DNA of 64,000 nt from JBBRBB01 sp038206235 (GCA_038206235.1 JBBRBB010000009.1:1-64000); one strand, 5' to 3'. Positions 26,273 through 35,803 are shown, counted from the first letter of the stretch. The notes: generated by a model not told the origin, from the sequence alone. Made by a program: numbers and translations.

Positions 26273-27077
26273 AGAAAAGCTTGCAAGATGCAGCAATGAA
26301 GGCAAAGCATTGCTCGCTGTAAACTTTTACAATTTTGAAACGCTGAAAGGTTTATTGCTTGCAGCCAAAGAAACGGGCAGCAGCTTGATTTTACAATTAT
26401 CAGAAAGCTCGCTGCAATATCTTGAAATAAAACCCGCAGCCGCTATGGCTTTTGCTATGCTAAAAGAATTTGATGTGGAAGGCTGGCTGCATCTTGACCA
26501 CGGCAGCAATATTGAAATAGCGAAACAATGCCTTGATGCGGGTTTTGATTCTGTAATGATTGATGCAAGTGAGCAGCCATTACCGGAAAATATTAAATTA
26601 ACGAAAGAAGTGGTGAAGCTCGCTGATGCATACAATGCCAGTGTGGAAGCCGAGCTTGGCTATATTGCCAAATTAGGTCAGGAACAAAAAATAGAATGCA
26701 CGCCCGCTGCTGATGCAAAATTATTTGCTGAAGCTACAGGTATAAATGCACTTGCTGTATCCATAGGCAATGCGCATGGTTTTTATAAACAAACACCTAA
26801 CTTAAGATTAGACAGGTTGAAAGAAATAAGAACAGGTACGAAGTGTGCATTAGTGTTGCATGGCAGTTCAGGCATTCCCGATGCGCAAATACAGGAAGCT
26901 ATTCGTTGCGGCATTTCCAAAATAAATCTCGCTACTGAAACTAAAAATACTTTCATGAAAAAACTGCAATCGCTGCTGGCAGATAATGATGAAATTGATT
27001 TAAGAAAAATATTTCCAAAAGCGATTGATGCAGTAACACAACTCATCGTTCAAAAATTAAATGTGATTAATGCATAA
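26262..27077 (+). CDS. class II tagatose/fructose-bisphosphate aldolase (GatY/KbaY-like)
   Basis: Zinc-dependent class II aldolase of about 271 residues, started at the ATG at 26262 (MTLKEKLARC). The upstream frame lies inside the kinase gene. Landmarks: NFYNFETLKGLLLAAKETGSSLILQ, the zinc-binding WLHLDHGSN, EAELGYIAKLGQE, VSIGNAHGFYK and LVLHGSSGIPDAQIQEAI. In this context it should split tagatose-1,6-bisphosphate into glyceraldehyde-3-P and DHAP. The fructose-bisphosphate enzyme is the alternative. It overlaps the neighbours on both sides, so it is translationally coupled. Confidence 0.88.
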   Translation: MTLKEKLARCSNEGKALLAVNFYNFETLKGLLLAAKETGSSLILQLSESSLQYLEIKPAAAMAFAMLKEFDVEGWLHLDHGSNIEIAKQCLDAGFDSVMIDASEQPLPENIKLTKEVVKLADAYNASVEAELGYIAKLGQEQKIECTPAADAKLFAEATGINALAVSIGNAHGFYKQTPNLRLDRLKEIRTGTKCALVLHGSSGIPDAQIQEAIRCGISKINLATETKNTFMKKLQSLLADNDEIDLRKIFPKAIDAVTQLIVQKLNVINA

Positions 27078-28161
27078 AAATTTTTTGTATAAAATATCTT
27101 CCCTGTTTTCTTTGCTCTTATGTATTTGTATGAATGCAGTTGCACAGCATGGCAATGACATTCTGTTAAAAAATTATCACCCTGTTTCTATTTATAAAAT
27201 TCCTGTTACACATATAACACACGCAGCTTTTCCTGTAATTGATATGCATTCCCATGATTATGCAGAAACCTATGCAGATGTGGATGAATGGGTGAAAACA
27301 ATGGACGCAATTGGCATTGAAAAAACAGTGATTCTATCAACGCAAACAGGAAAAGGGTTTGATTCATTGGCAAAAAAATATGGACGCTATCCAAATCGTT
27401 TTGAACTTTGGTGCGGATTTGATTATACAGATTATGATACAGCAGGCTGGCAGCAACATGCTATTGCAGAATTGGAAAGATGCCATAACCTTGGTGCAAA
27501 AGGCGTTGGTGAATTAGGCGATAAAGGAGAAGGCGAGCTCTATTCAAAACCCGTTGCAGCTTATGGTTTACATATTGATGATGATGAAATAAAACCATTG
27601 CTGCAAAAATGTGCGGAATTAAAAATGCCGGTAAATGTTCATATAGCAGAAGATGAATGGATGTATGCTGCGCCAGACAGCAGCAACGACGGCATGATGA
27701 ATGCAACACAATGGCATGTGGACATGAACAAAACCGGCAAGCTCAATCATGACCAGTTAATTGCTTCGCTGGAAAATGCTGTAAGAGAAAATCCAAAAGC
27801 AATTTTCATAGCTTGTCATTTTGCAAACTGCTGCAGCGATTTACAACAGTTGGGAAAGCTGCTGGATAAATATCCGAATCTTTATGCTGACATTGCAGCA
27901 AGATATGGAGAGATTGCACCTGTGCCGCATTATGCCGCAGCATTCATCATCAAATACCAAGACAGATTATTATATGGAACCGATATGGGTTTTGATAAAA
28001 GCATGTATGCTGCTATATTCAGAATTTTAGAAACGGCAGATGAACATTTTTATGAAACGGAACAATTCAATTATCACTGGGCTCTATATGGACTTAACCT
28101 GCCAAAGGAAGTTCTTAAAAAGCTATACAAAACAAATGCAGAAAAAATTTTAAAAAGATAA
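27070..28161 (+). CDS. secreted amidohydrolase-like TIM-barrel protein
   Basis: 363-residue exported protein. The signal peptide ends in AVAQ. The mature part resembles amidohydrolase-2 (PF04909) metal hydrolases: VIDMHSHDY near residue 57-64 gives the HxH pair, EWVKTMDAIGIEKTVILST is the first helix-strand unit, a central VNVHIAEDEWM His and an IFIACHFANC His follow, and LLYGTDMGFD (about 300-307) holds the terminal Asp. It overlaps the aldolase gene by eight bases. Being periplasmic, it may act on a released sugar derivative, but no substrate can be named. It is not a NagA/AgaA deacetylase by overall pattern. Confidence 0.75.
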   Translation: MHKNFLYKISSLFSLLLCICMNAVAQHGNDILLKNYHPVSIYKIPVTHITHAAFPVIDMHSHDYAETYADVDEWVKTMDAIGIEKTVILSTQTGKGFDSLAKKYGRYPNRFELWCGFDYTDYDTAGWQQHAIAELERCHNLGAKGVGELGDKGEGELYSKPVAAYGLHIDDDEIKPLLQKCAELKMPVNVHIAEDEWMYAAPDSSNDGMMNATQWHVDMNKTGKLNHDQLIASLENAVRENPKAIFIACHFANCCSDLQQLGKLLDKYPNLYADIAARYGEIAPVPHYAAAFIIKYQDRLLYGTDMGFDKSMYAAIFRILETADEHFYETEQFNYHWALYGLNLPKEVLKKLYKTNAEKILKR

Positions 28162-28166
28162 TTTTA

Positions 28167-30221
28167 GTGATGATGAAAGTAAAATTCAGAAAAATACTTT
28201 TTTTATTGTTGAGTGTATTTGTTGCAGGTATTGCATATCCGCAAAATGTTACCATACAAAACAAACACCTTCTTATAGAAATAAACAGCAAGCTTCAAAC
28301 CAGTATCAACAGTGCATTTAAGGGCAGTACCAAACTGATGAATGATTTTTCATCATCCGAATATATTGTTACAAAATATTTTGCAGAGAAAGAATTTATC
28401 ATCACCAAAAAAGAAAAAAGAGTCATTCACGATAATGCAGGCAATGGCATTGAATGGAAGCTTTACGGAAAAAACAATACATATCATCTTGAAAAAATTC
28501 TTTCCGTCAAACTATACGATAATTTTCCTGATGCCGCATACTTCAATGTTCAATACATAAATCAGGGGAAGAAAGAATTGCCTGTGATAAAGTGGGTAAA
28601 TAATCAATATAATATCATCCCTTCAACTGATACCACTAAGTTCTGGAGCTTCCAGGGCAGCTCACATGAAGACAGAAGAGATTGGATTCAAAAAGTAAAT
28701 TCCGGTTTTTACGAAAAAAATTATATGGGTATGAACGGTTCTGATTATGGTGGGGGCATTCCTGTGATTGATTTATGGAGAAAAGATGCAGGTATTGCTA
28801 TTGGTAATACAGAAGCTGTTGGCAAATTAGTATCGCTGCCAATTGACTATGATAAATATTCTGCTTCTGCAAACATGAGCATAGAATATGAATACCCGGA
28901 AGAAGAAATTTTAAAACATGGTGATACATTAAACACTTTTGAAACTTTTGTAAGTGTGCATCAGAAAGATTGTTTTTCAACGCTGCAAAATTTTTCAGCA
29001 TACATGCAAACAAAAGGCATAAAGCCTGCAACACAGGAGCCTGCTGCGTTTGAGCCAATATGGTGTGCATGGGGTTATGAAAGGGATTTTACATTAAAAG
29101 AAATTTTACAAACACTTCCCAAAGTAAAAGAGCTGGGTATAAAATGGGTTGGGCTCGATGATGGTTACCAGCAGGCAGAAGGCGACTGGCATACAAACAA
29201 AGAACATTTTCCAAACGGTGATGCAGATATGAAAGCATTTGTTGACAGCATACATGCGCAGGGGATGAAAGCCGTATTGTGGTGGGCGCCGCTTGCTGCC
29301 GACCCAGGCAGTAAATTGTTGAAAGCAAATCCCGACATTTTGCTCATGCAAAAAAATGGTGCGCCGCAATACATTACCTGGTGGGATGCATTTTATATGT
29401 CGCCCACAGACAGCGCTGCCATTGCAGAAACAAAAAACACAGTAAAACTTTTTTTGAATGATTGGGGATTTGATGCATTAAAATTAGACGGGCAACACAT
29501 GAATGCCTGCGCACCGGATTATGCTGATGGTCACAACATTGAATATCCTGAACAATCTTTTGAGCGCCTTCCGCAAGCATTTAAAATTATATTTGAAACT
29601 GCACGCAGTATAAAACCAAATGCAGTAATAGAATTTTGTCCCTGCGGCGATTGCATCAATTTTTTTCATACACCTTACACCAACCAGTTTGTTGCCAGCG
29701 ACCCGGAGAGCAGTTGGCAGGTGCGCCTGAAAGGCAAGGTGTATAAGGCTTTGATGCCGGGCACTGCTTACTTTGGCGACCATGTGGAGCTCACTGATGA
29801 TAAACAGGACTTTGCTTCGCAAGTTGGTATTGGCGCTGTACCCGGAACAAAATTCGTGTGGCCTGCAACAGGTGTTGCAAGCAAGGATGAAAATTTTTTG
29901 ACCAAAGAAAAAGAAATACTTTTTAAAAAATGGATTGCATTATACAATGAAAAAATGCTGAGCAAGGGAAACTATCTGGGCGGCTTATACGATATTGGCT
30001 ATGATTATCCCGAAACACATTGCATACAAAAAGATGATGCCATGTATTATTCATTTTATAATCCGCATTTCTCCGGAACCATTGAATTACGGGGATTAGA
30101 AGCAAGCAAAAATTATTCTGTTATTGATTATTTCAATAATAAAACATTAGGAATAATAAAAGGCAGCAATCCAAAACTTAAAGTTGTGTTTGATAAATTT
30201 TTATTGATTCAAGTAAAATAG
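28167..30221 (+). CDS. secreted GH36-type alpha-galactosidase
   Basis: 684-residue glycoside hydrolase with a signal peptide (FVAGIAYPQ). The N-terminal ~270 residues are a beta-sandwich. The TIM barrel has FEPIWCAWGYERDF, KWVGLDDGYQ and W-x-x-N-K-E-H-F-P-N-G. The likely nucleophile Asp is in ALKLDGQ (about 441) and the acid/base Asp in VASDPESSW (about 512), the GH36/GH27 clan D arrangement. A small beta domain ends it. GH36 includes alpha-galactosidases and alpha-N-acetylgalactosaminidases; next to an AgaS-type pathway, the second activity deserves testing. It probably acts in the periplasm and feeds the cytoplasmic genes around it. Confidence 0.85.
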   Translation: MMMKVKFRKILFLLLSVFVAGIAYPQNVTIQNKHLLIEINSKLQTSINSAFKGSTKLMNDFSSSEYIVTKYFAEKEFIITKKEKRVIHDNAGNGIEWKLYGKNNTYHLEKILSVKLYDNFPDAAYFNVQYINQGKKELPVIKWVNNQYNIIPSTDTTKFWSFQGSSHEDRRDWIQKVNSGFYEKNYMGMNGSDYGGGIPVIDLWRKDAGIAIGNTEAVGKLVSLPIDYDKYSASANMSIEYEYPEEEILKHGDTLNTFETFVSVHQKDCFSTLQNFSAYMQTKGIKPATQEPAAFEPIWCAWGYERDFTLKEILQTLPKVKELGIKWVGLDDGYQQAEGDWHTNKEHFPNGDADMKAFVDSIHAQGMKAVLWWAPLAADPGSKLLKANPDILLMQKNGAPQYITWWDAFYMSPTDSAAIAETKNTVKLFLNDWGFDALKLDGQHMNACAPDYADGHNIEYPEQSFERLPQAFKIIFETARSIKPNAVIEFCPCGDCINFFHTPYTNQFVASDPESSWQVRLKGKVYKALMPGTAYFGDHVELTDDKQDFASQVGIGAVPGTKFVWPATGVASKDENFLTKEKEILFKKWIALYNEKMLSKGNYLGGLYDIGYDYPETHCIQKDDAMYYSFYNPHFSGTIELRGLEASKNYSVIDYFNNKTLGIIKGSNPKLKVVFDKFLLIQVK

Positions 30222-30227
30222 ACCTTA

Positions 30228-30272
30228 CAGGTTAACGAGACCTCACAGGTTTTTAAAACCCGTGAGGTCTGA
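30228..30272. repeat. dispersed CCTCACAGGTTT element, short form
   Basis: GACCTCACAGGTTTT and AAAACCCGTGAGGTC form an inverted pair, preceded by a half copy (CCTTACAGGTTAA). It is located between the GH36 and second kinase genes and supplies a spurious in-frame GTG for the latter. Confidence 0.75.
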
Positions 30273-30285
30273 AAATAAAAGCAAA

Positions 30286-31185
30286 ATGATTTTATGCGTT
30301 TGCCCCAATCCATCTGTTGACACATACTGGTGGATGAATGATATAAAAACCGGAGATGTAAACCGCATCCGAAAACAGGAACCTTATCCAGGCGGCAAAG
30401 GCGTGCATATAGCTTTAAATATTGCAGAGCTTGGTGAAGAAGTTAAGTTACTCGGCATTTGGGCGGGCAATAAAGGCGCATGGATAAAGAGTGAATGTGA
30501 AAAGAGAAATGTATCATGCGAAGGAATAGAAGTTGAGGGAGAAAACAGAACCTGCATAACTGTGATGAGTGAAAATGAACAAATCCGCAATACAGAGTTT
30601 TTAGAAAATGGAGCACAGATTAATGAACAACAGTATGCTGATTTTCTTTCCTGTTATAAAAAGCATCTCGACAAAGGCAAGCTGGTTTTACTTAGTGGTT
30701 CATGGCTGCAAGGTGCACCTGCAGATGCTTATGGCCCATTCATTGATGCAGCCAATGAAAAAAATATTCCGGTTTGGATAGACTGTTCCGGCGAACTGTT
30801 AAAAAAATCGCTTACTCACAAGCCCTTTGGTTTGCATGTAAACAGAGCAGAAGCCGCAGCCCTATGCGGAGATCAAGAGAATGCAAAAAATTATTTCCTG
30901 CAGTTTATAAAGCAGCTTGCATTCACTGCGGGTAAAGAAGGATTGTATCTATATACACAACAGGAAGAAGTGTATGCAGTATGCCATGTTGAAAATGTAA
31001 TAAGTATGGTGGGTTGCGGAGATGCTTTGCTGGCGGGCATTGGGGTGGCATCTGTAAGAAATTATCCATTAAAAGAAATTGCAAAGTATGGCGCCGCCTG
31101 CGGTGCCGCTAACTGTATGCGCCATGAACTGGGCATGATTTATAAAGAAGATGCAGATATGCTTTTAAAAACAATCTGCTCTTAA
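30286..31185 (+). CDS. PfkB-family kinase, tagatose-6-phosphate/1-phosphofructokinase type
   Basis: About 299 residues from the ATG at 30286 (MILCVCPNPSVDTYW); the longer GTG frame begins inside a repeat and is rejected. The CPNPSVDTYWWMNDI opening, the PGGKGVHIALNIAELGE substrate loop and the MVGCGDALLAGIG catalytic motif (Asp near 246) match the LacC/FruK branch of PfkB kinases. In this cluster it is the best candidate for phosphorylating tagatose-6-phosphate to the 1,6-bisphosphate, leaving the other PfkB (25316) for the entry sugar. This is inference from subfamily resemblance. Confidence 0.85.
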   Translation: MILCVCPNPSVDTYWWMNDIKTGDVNRIRKQEPYPGGKGVHIALNIAELGEEVKLLGIWAGNKGAWIKSECEKRNVSCEGIEVEGENRTCITVMSENEQIRNTEFLENGAQINEQQYADFLSCYKKHLDKGKLVLLSGSWLQGAPADAYGPFIDAANEKNIPVWIDCSGELLKKSLTHKPFGLHVNRAEAAALCGDQENAKNYFLQFIKQLAFTAGKEGLYLYTQQEEVYAVCHVENVISMVGCGDALLAGIGVASVRNYPLKEIAKYGAACGAANCMRHELGMIYKEDADMLLKTICS

Positions 31186-31351
31186 CAAAGCCTGAAAAAT
31201 TTGTCACCATACATGGTAATGTGGTAAAGAGATAGATAAAACAAATGCTGACAGATATTATATACGTAAATGAGTTGCAAAGTGAACTTATTACTTGAGT
31301 GCTGAAGACGGTAAAATGGTGAGTGTATAAAATTTACTAGGAGTGATTATA

Positions 31352-31382
31352 AATTCCGCCGATTCATTTAACCGGCGGAATT
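31352..31382. terminator. bidirectional intrinsic terminator
   Basis: AATTCCGCCG and CGGCGGAATT form a perfect 10-bp stem around an 11-base loop, with A/T tails on both sides. It lies between the convergent kinase operon (ending 31185) and the M1 peptidase gene (ending 31397), so it can stop both transcripts. Confidence 0.85.
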
Positions 31383-31396
31383 ATTTTGCAGATTTA

Positions 31397-34012
31397 TTAT
31401 TTAAAATCCTCATCCTTCAACCCGCTATTTATTTTCACTTCCGTTACGTTTAATTCAATCACAACGTTACCGGGATTTATTTTTTGATGAAAAGGAAATT
31501 GAACTCCGTTTACTTCTTTGTAATCGTCAAAATCAAGCGTAGTGGTTTGGTCGCCCTCATCAGAGTGCATAGTAGAAACCTGCTTTATTTTATAATTTGT
31601 ATTGGCATCAAAATATTCTTTCATCATAACACCTGACGGTGTTGTAATAGTTACCACATAAACATCTGAATCATTCACCGTTTCCATCATGGGCGCTAAT
31701 TCAATTTTGTAACCGGCATCATTCAGATGCATTTCAGGAAAAAGTAATGCACTCTCTTTTAAGGATGCTTTCATATCTGCATTAACCGGAATGTCTTGTC
31801 CCATCTGCATCATCATAATACTATCGCCATACACTAAAATTTTTGAAGCGGTCAAATTCATAGCGGGCAAGGTTACATTCATTAAATATTTGTCAGGCGC
31901 TTTATATTCGCGTACAAATGTTACATCCTGCCCCTGCACATTTCCTGTGGCAGTTATGGAGAGGTCTTTCACAGCTTTTAATTTATCAACACCGCCAATT
32001 GCCTGCAAATAATTATTGATAACTGAACCGGCTGTAACGCCTGCGGGCAGTGGCTTTGGCGGATTTACGGTATATACATTGTTTGCAGTATTTATATCAG
32101 GAAAATCGTGCTGTGCATCAATAGTAATTTTTTTAATCTTTGCAGTAGAATTATGTTTGAACGTCCATGTGCTGCCGCGTTCCCATATTTCAGCAGGCAA
32201 TACCAATGAATCAATTTTACCATTTTCGAGTTCAATTCTTACCGGCACCGGCAAAGCCATCTGCTCCAAATTTTGAATAGTAATTAATGCCCCTTTTGCT
32301 GCATCGTTATCAACATACTTCACTTCTTTAATTCCCTGGTCTAATTTCCAGTTATACATAAACCATCCGCGCCAGAACCAGGCAAGGTCTTCACCGCTTA
32401 CATTTTCCATCGTATGAAAAAAGTCCCACGGTGTGGGATGCTTAAATGCCCAGCGATTTACATAAATGCGAAATGCAGTATCAAATCTTTGCTCACCAAG
32501 AATATAATTTCGTAAAATATGCAGGCCTGTTGCGGGTTTAAAGTATGCGGCAATACCAAGAAAGTTTGCCTGCGTTGCATCAGGAATAGTCATGATTGCA
32601 TCTGCGCCTTTTTGAAACATGTAAGGTGCAATGTTATACAGGTCCTGCTTTTGATAAAACTCGCCGTGATTAAAAACTTTTGCATCCACGTCATTAATAA
32701 ATGTATTAAAGCCTTCATCCATCCAGGGATATTTTCTTTCATTAGAGCCTACAACCATGGGAAACCAGTTGTGCCCAAATTCATGATTGGTAACGCCCCA
32801 CAGTCCTCCTTTATCACTATGCCATCCACAGAAAACAATACCGGGATATTCCATTCCGCCAACAATACCGGCAACATTCGTAGCAACAGGATATGTATAT
32901 TCATACCATTCCTGCGAATACAATTCAATGCAGCCTTTTACAAATTCGGTTGAACGCTTCCATGCGCTGTCGCCTGCACTTTCTTCAGGATAAACAGATT
33001 GAGCCAATGCTTTTTTACCGCTTGGTAAATTAATGCGGGCAGCATCCCAAACAAAAGCTTTTGATGCTCCCCATGCTACATCTCTTGCATTCTTGCAGAA
33101 GAAATGCCAGGTAAGGTTTGATTTATTTGGATGAGTTGAGGCATCATTTACTTCACTCACTCCTCTTATTGTAATTGTTTTATCACTGTTCTTCGCTTGT
33201 GCAAGACGACTGATTTGTGTTGCTGTTAATACCTCTGAAGGATTTTGTAATTCACCTGAGCCTGCAATAATTAAATTCGCAGGCGCTGTAATAGTGTAAT
33301 CAAAATCACCATACTCTAAATAAAATTCTCCTGCACCGAGATAGGGTATTGTATTCCATCCCAAAATATCATCATACACTTCCATACGCGGAAACCATTG
33401 AGCCACTTCATACACCCATCCATTCTTTGTTTGCAATCTTCCCATGCGGTCTGTGCCATATTGCGGAACTTCAAAGGAGTAATCAATTTTTATTTGAACA
33501 GTTCCGCCATTGGCAGCAAGCGGCGTTGATAAATCAATTTTCATGCGTGTATCATTCACAGAATAATTTGGCTTTGATGATTTTAAGTTTTGTGTAGCCA
33601 TTACAGATGTTATCACATCACCTTTTGTAAAAGCTCTGTTTGAAAATCTTCCGCCCGTAACGGGTGAAGTTGCCTGTGAGCGGGAATCTTCCCGAAAAAT
33701 ATTCTGGTCTGTTTGCAGCCATAAAAATGGCAATGCATCAGGACTGTTATTTTTATAAGTGATGGTAACAGAACCCCTGACTTCCTGCTTAGCAGTATCG
33801 AGTGTAACAGCTATTTTATAGTCTGCACGGTTTTGCCAGTACTTATGCCCCGGCGCTCCTGATGCGCTCCGATATTCATTTCCATTCGTAGTGTAAAATA
33901 ATGGATTAAATACTTCATGCTGGTCGTAGTTAGAAATTGTTTGTGCGTTGGATGTAATAGTTATTATACTTGCAAGTGCTGTAATAGCGGCAAGCTGATA
34001 AAATAATTTCAT
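31397..34012 (-). CDS. secreted M1-family metallopeptidase
   Basis: 871-residue zinc aminopeptidase-like protein with a signal peptide ending near SNAQ. The N-terminal beta saddle is followed by the catalytic domain, with the substrate-binding VGGMEYPGIV (an M1 GxMEN variant) and the zinc motif HEFGHNWFP at about residue 408, followed about 20 residues on by the third-ligand Glu in WMDEGFNTF. The last ~200 residues (from GGVDKLKAVKDLSI) form an extra beta-rich domain common in Bacteroidota M1 proteins. It probably trims peptides in the periplasm or at the cell surface. It is alone on its strand. Confidence 0.92.
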   Translation of the reverse strand: MKLFYQLAAITALASIITITSNAQTISNYDQHEVFNPLFYTTNGNEYRSASGAPGHKYWQNRADYKIAVTLDTAKQEVRGSVTITYKNNSPDALPFLWLQTDQNIFREDSRSQATSPVTGGRFSNRAFTKGDVITSVMATQNLKSSKPNYSVNDTRMKIDLSTPLAANGGTVQIKIDYSFEVPQYGTDRMGRLQTKNGWVYEVAQWFPRMEVYDDILGWNTIPYLGAGEFYLEYGDFDYTITAPANLIIAGSGELQNPSEVLTATQISRLAQAKNSDKTITIRGVSEVNDASTHPNKSNLTWHFFCKNARDVAWGASKAFVWDAARINLPSGKKALAQSVYPEESAGDSAWKRSTEFVKGCIELYSQEWYEYTYPVATNVAGIVGGMEYPGIVFCGWHSDKGGLWGVTNHEFGHNWFPMVVGSNERKYPWMDEGFNTFINDVDAKVFNHGEFYQKQDLYNIAPYMFQKGADAIMTIPDATQANFLGIAAYFKPATGLHILRNYILGEQRFDTAFRIYVNRWAFKHPTPWDFFHTMENVSGEDLAWFWRGWFMYNWKLDQGIKEVKYVDNDAAKGALITIQNLEQMALPVPVRIELENGKIDSLVLPAEIWERGSTWTFKHNSTAKIKKITIDAQHDFPDINTANNVYTVNPPKPLPAGVTAGSVINNYLQAIGGVDKLKAVKDLSITATGNVQGQDVTFVREYKAPDKYLMNVTLPAMNLTASKILVYGDSIMMMQMGQDIPVNADMKASLKESALLFPEMHLNDAGYKIELAPMMETVNDSDVYVVTITTPSGVMMKEYFDANTNYKIKQVSTMHSDEGDQTTTLDFDDYKEVNGVQFPFHQKINPGNVVIELNVTEVKINSGLKDEDFK

Positions 34013-34126
34013 GCAGTAAATATTTAAGGAATTAAAAAGAGCGTGAAGGTAGAATGATGCAAATAGGGAGAAAAATATTTTTTTATGAGTGGAAGGAAAT
34101 CCATTTCATTATGAATAATTTGCAAT

Positions 34127-34334
34127 ATGAAAGTAAAAGAAATCATGCGGCTTATTGAAAAGGTGGCTGGGTATTTAACCGGCAAAGGGAAGTCACATAG
34201 TTTATATACATTCAATTAAGGAAGGAATTGTAGTTGTGCCCAATCATGGGTTGAATAAAGATTTAAAGAAGGACACAGTGAACAGCATTTTAAAACAGGC
34301 GGGTTTAAAAACAACTCTTTGTAAATTTGTGTAA
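34127..34334 (+). pseudogene. hicA: hicA toxin pseudogene
   Basis: Starting at the ATG at 34127, one frame reads MKVKEIMRLIEK and then breaks. With small base changes the sequence continues as G-W-V-F-N-R-Q, then GSHIVYIHSIKEGIVVVPNH, GLNKDLKKDTVNSILKQAGL and ends at 34334. These are the HicA landmarks, including the catalytic His in GSHIVY. At least two frameshifts separate the blocks, so no full toxin can be made. Confidence 0.8.
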
Positions 34335-34345
34335 TACTCTCGAGT

Positions 34346-34629
34346 ATGAAAAAATATCTCGTGATATTGAAAAAGATGACAATAATTATTCAGCATTTTC
34401 ACCAGATTTGCCAGGTTGCATTACGGTAGGTGATACAATAGAAGAAACAACTGCTAATATGCGTGAAGCCGTGGAATTATATTTAGAAACCTTGCAAGAA
34501 ACAGGAAAAGCGTTGCCCCAAGGCAAGGGCTTGCAATACCATATAAATAATAATGTTTTTACCAGTGGCGAAGTAGCAGATGAATATTATATTACTGAAA
34601 TGGAAATGCCATTGTCAGAATTTGTTTAA
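34346..34629 (+). pseudogene. hicB: hicB antitoxin, N-terminally frameshifted
   Basis: The C-terminal ~85 residues (EKDDNNYSAFSPDLPGC, VGDTIEETTANMREAVELYLE, LQETGKALPQ) are a clear HicB partial RNase H-like fold. The natural start, ATG at 34346, reads MKKYLVIL and then needs one extra base near 34367 to join that frame. The alternative in-frame start upstream overlaps the hicA end and gives an unnatural N-terminus. The antitoxin may still be made in altered form, but with hicA also broken the module appears dead. The gap between hicA and hicB is 11 bases. Confidence 0.75.
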
Positions 34630-34649
34630 GAAAAATTCACTCGACTTGA

Positions 34650-34700
34650 AGTTTTTCGTTTCTGGTTTCTCGGCTGCCCCGACAAAGGCGGGGTTTCTCG
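34650..34700. repeat. dispersed element: CGTTTCTGG run plus CCCCG/CGGGG hairpin
   Basis: Copy of the element at 9382-9428. The hairpin CCCCG-ACAAAGG-CGGGG (34677-34693) is followed by TTTCTCG and could act as a terminator for hicB. Confidence 0.6.
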
Positions 34701-34783
34701 TTGGTGCAGAGTTTCATGCTAACCCACATACGCTTGAAGCATGAAGAGTCTGCCCATTTCAGGTTAATTTAAAGAAAAAAATT

Positions 34784-35362
34784 ATGGGTCTGAGTATTTA
34801 TTATAGAGGCAGCTTTAATAAAAATTCTTCTTTATCTAAAATGATTGAAGAAGTGAAAGACATTGCTGAAATTTATAAATGGCCATACTATATTTTTGAA
34901 AAGGAATTTCCTGCAGGGAGCTTCCACACGTCAACCCATAATGATGAACTTTATGGAATAAGCTTTACACCGCCCGGCTGTGAAACTGTTTCTTTGTGTT
35001 TTTTATCTAATGGCAGAATGAGCGGGCCTTTAGAATTACAGCTTTATGGCAATTCCCGTGATAAAAAAGAGCAGGAATATTTATATATGCTTTCTGTGAA
35101 AACGCAGTATGCAGGTGAACAAATACATAAGCTAATAATTCATTTGCTAAGGCATGTCAGTAATACATATTTGGTTGATTTTTTTTTAAAAGATGAAGGA
35201 GAATACTGGGAAACCGGCGATGAAAAATTATTAGAACAAAATTTTAAACTTTATAATCGGTTGCTAAATATAGTAGGTGATACTTTTGAAAATAATCCCC
35301 TAATGCCAGGGGAAAGTTTTGATGAATATTTCGAAAGGGTTTTAAAACAAATTCGGTATTGA
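34784..35362 (+). CDS. hypothetical protein, 192 aa
   Basis: Soluble, acidic, no signal peptide and no named domain that I recognise. It opens MGLSIYYRGSFN, has a central YGISFTPPGCETVSLCFLSNGRMSGP block and a helical C-terminus. The composition is that of a real protein and I recall similar uncharacterised proteins in other Bacteroidota. It stands between the broken hicAB and an intact ParE-type module. No function is assigned. Confidence 0.65.
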   Translation: MGLSIYYRGSFNKNSSLSKMIEEVKDIAEIYKWPYYIFEKEFPAGSFHTSTHNDELYGISFTPPGCETVSLCFLSNGRMSGPLELQLYGNSRDKKEQEYLYMLSVKTQYAGEQIHKLIIHLLRHVSNTYLVDFFLKDEGEYWETGDEKLLEQNFKLYNRLLNIVGDTFENNPLMPGESFDEYFERVLKQIRY

Positions 35363-35512
35363 ATGAAAATTAAACTCTTTATCCTTGCTCTGAAAAAGAC
35401 TTTATAGGTTAGTAATAAAGCCAGACTTTTCTTGAGTTTTGAAACACACAAGTTGAGAAAAAGTTGCGTGGTTTGCAGAGACTCCTGCATCAGCAAAAAT
35501 GAGAAAGAATAG

Positions 35513-35520
35513 TATATTTG
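35513..35520 (+). promoter_or_regulatory. -7 promoter box (TATATTTG) of the ParE-type module
   Basis: TATATTTG matches TAnnTTTG and lies 25 bases before the antitoxin ATG. No TTTG was found at the preferred -33 spacing. Confidence 0.5.
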
Positions 35521-35545
35521 TATTTTGTATTAAAAACCAATTACA

Positions 35546-35803
35546 ATGAAAACAACAGAGTTTAAACAAAAACTTCATGATTATATAGAGATGGCAGATG
35601 AAAAAAAGATTAAAGCAATTTATGCTATAGTGGAAGATGATATTGAAGAAACTTATAATTATTGGGAGAACAAAAATTTTGTTGCAGAATTAGACCGCCG
35701 TACCAAAGAATATGAAAATGGTAAAGCAAAGGTTTATTCGCTTGATGAACTTGAAAGCAATGCAAGAAAATCTTTTAATGCAAAAAAGAATTCCAGAAAA
35801 TGA
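35546..35803 (+). CDS. antitoxin of ParE-type TA module
   Basis: 85-residue acidic-then-basic small protein. A helical N-terminus (KLHDYIEMADEKKIKAIYAIVEDDIEE) is followed by a FVAELDRRTKEYENGKAKVYSLDELE segment, which is typical of the addiction-module antitoxins paired with ParE toxins in Bacteroidota. Its stop overlaps the toxin start by four bases (ATGA), indicating translational coupling. It would neutralise the toxin through its C-terminal segment. Confidence 0.8.
   Translation: MKTTEFKQKLHDYIEMADEKKIKAIYAIVEDDIEETYNYWENKNFVAELDRRTKEYENGKAKVYSLDELESNARKSFNAKKNSRK

Noticed and set aside
29089..29822. Several overlapping minus-strand open frames
   Set aside because: All lie antisense within the GH36 gene, which has full family motifs on the plus strand.
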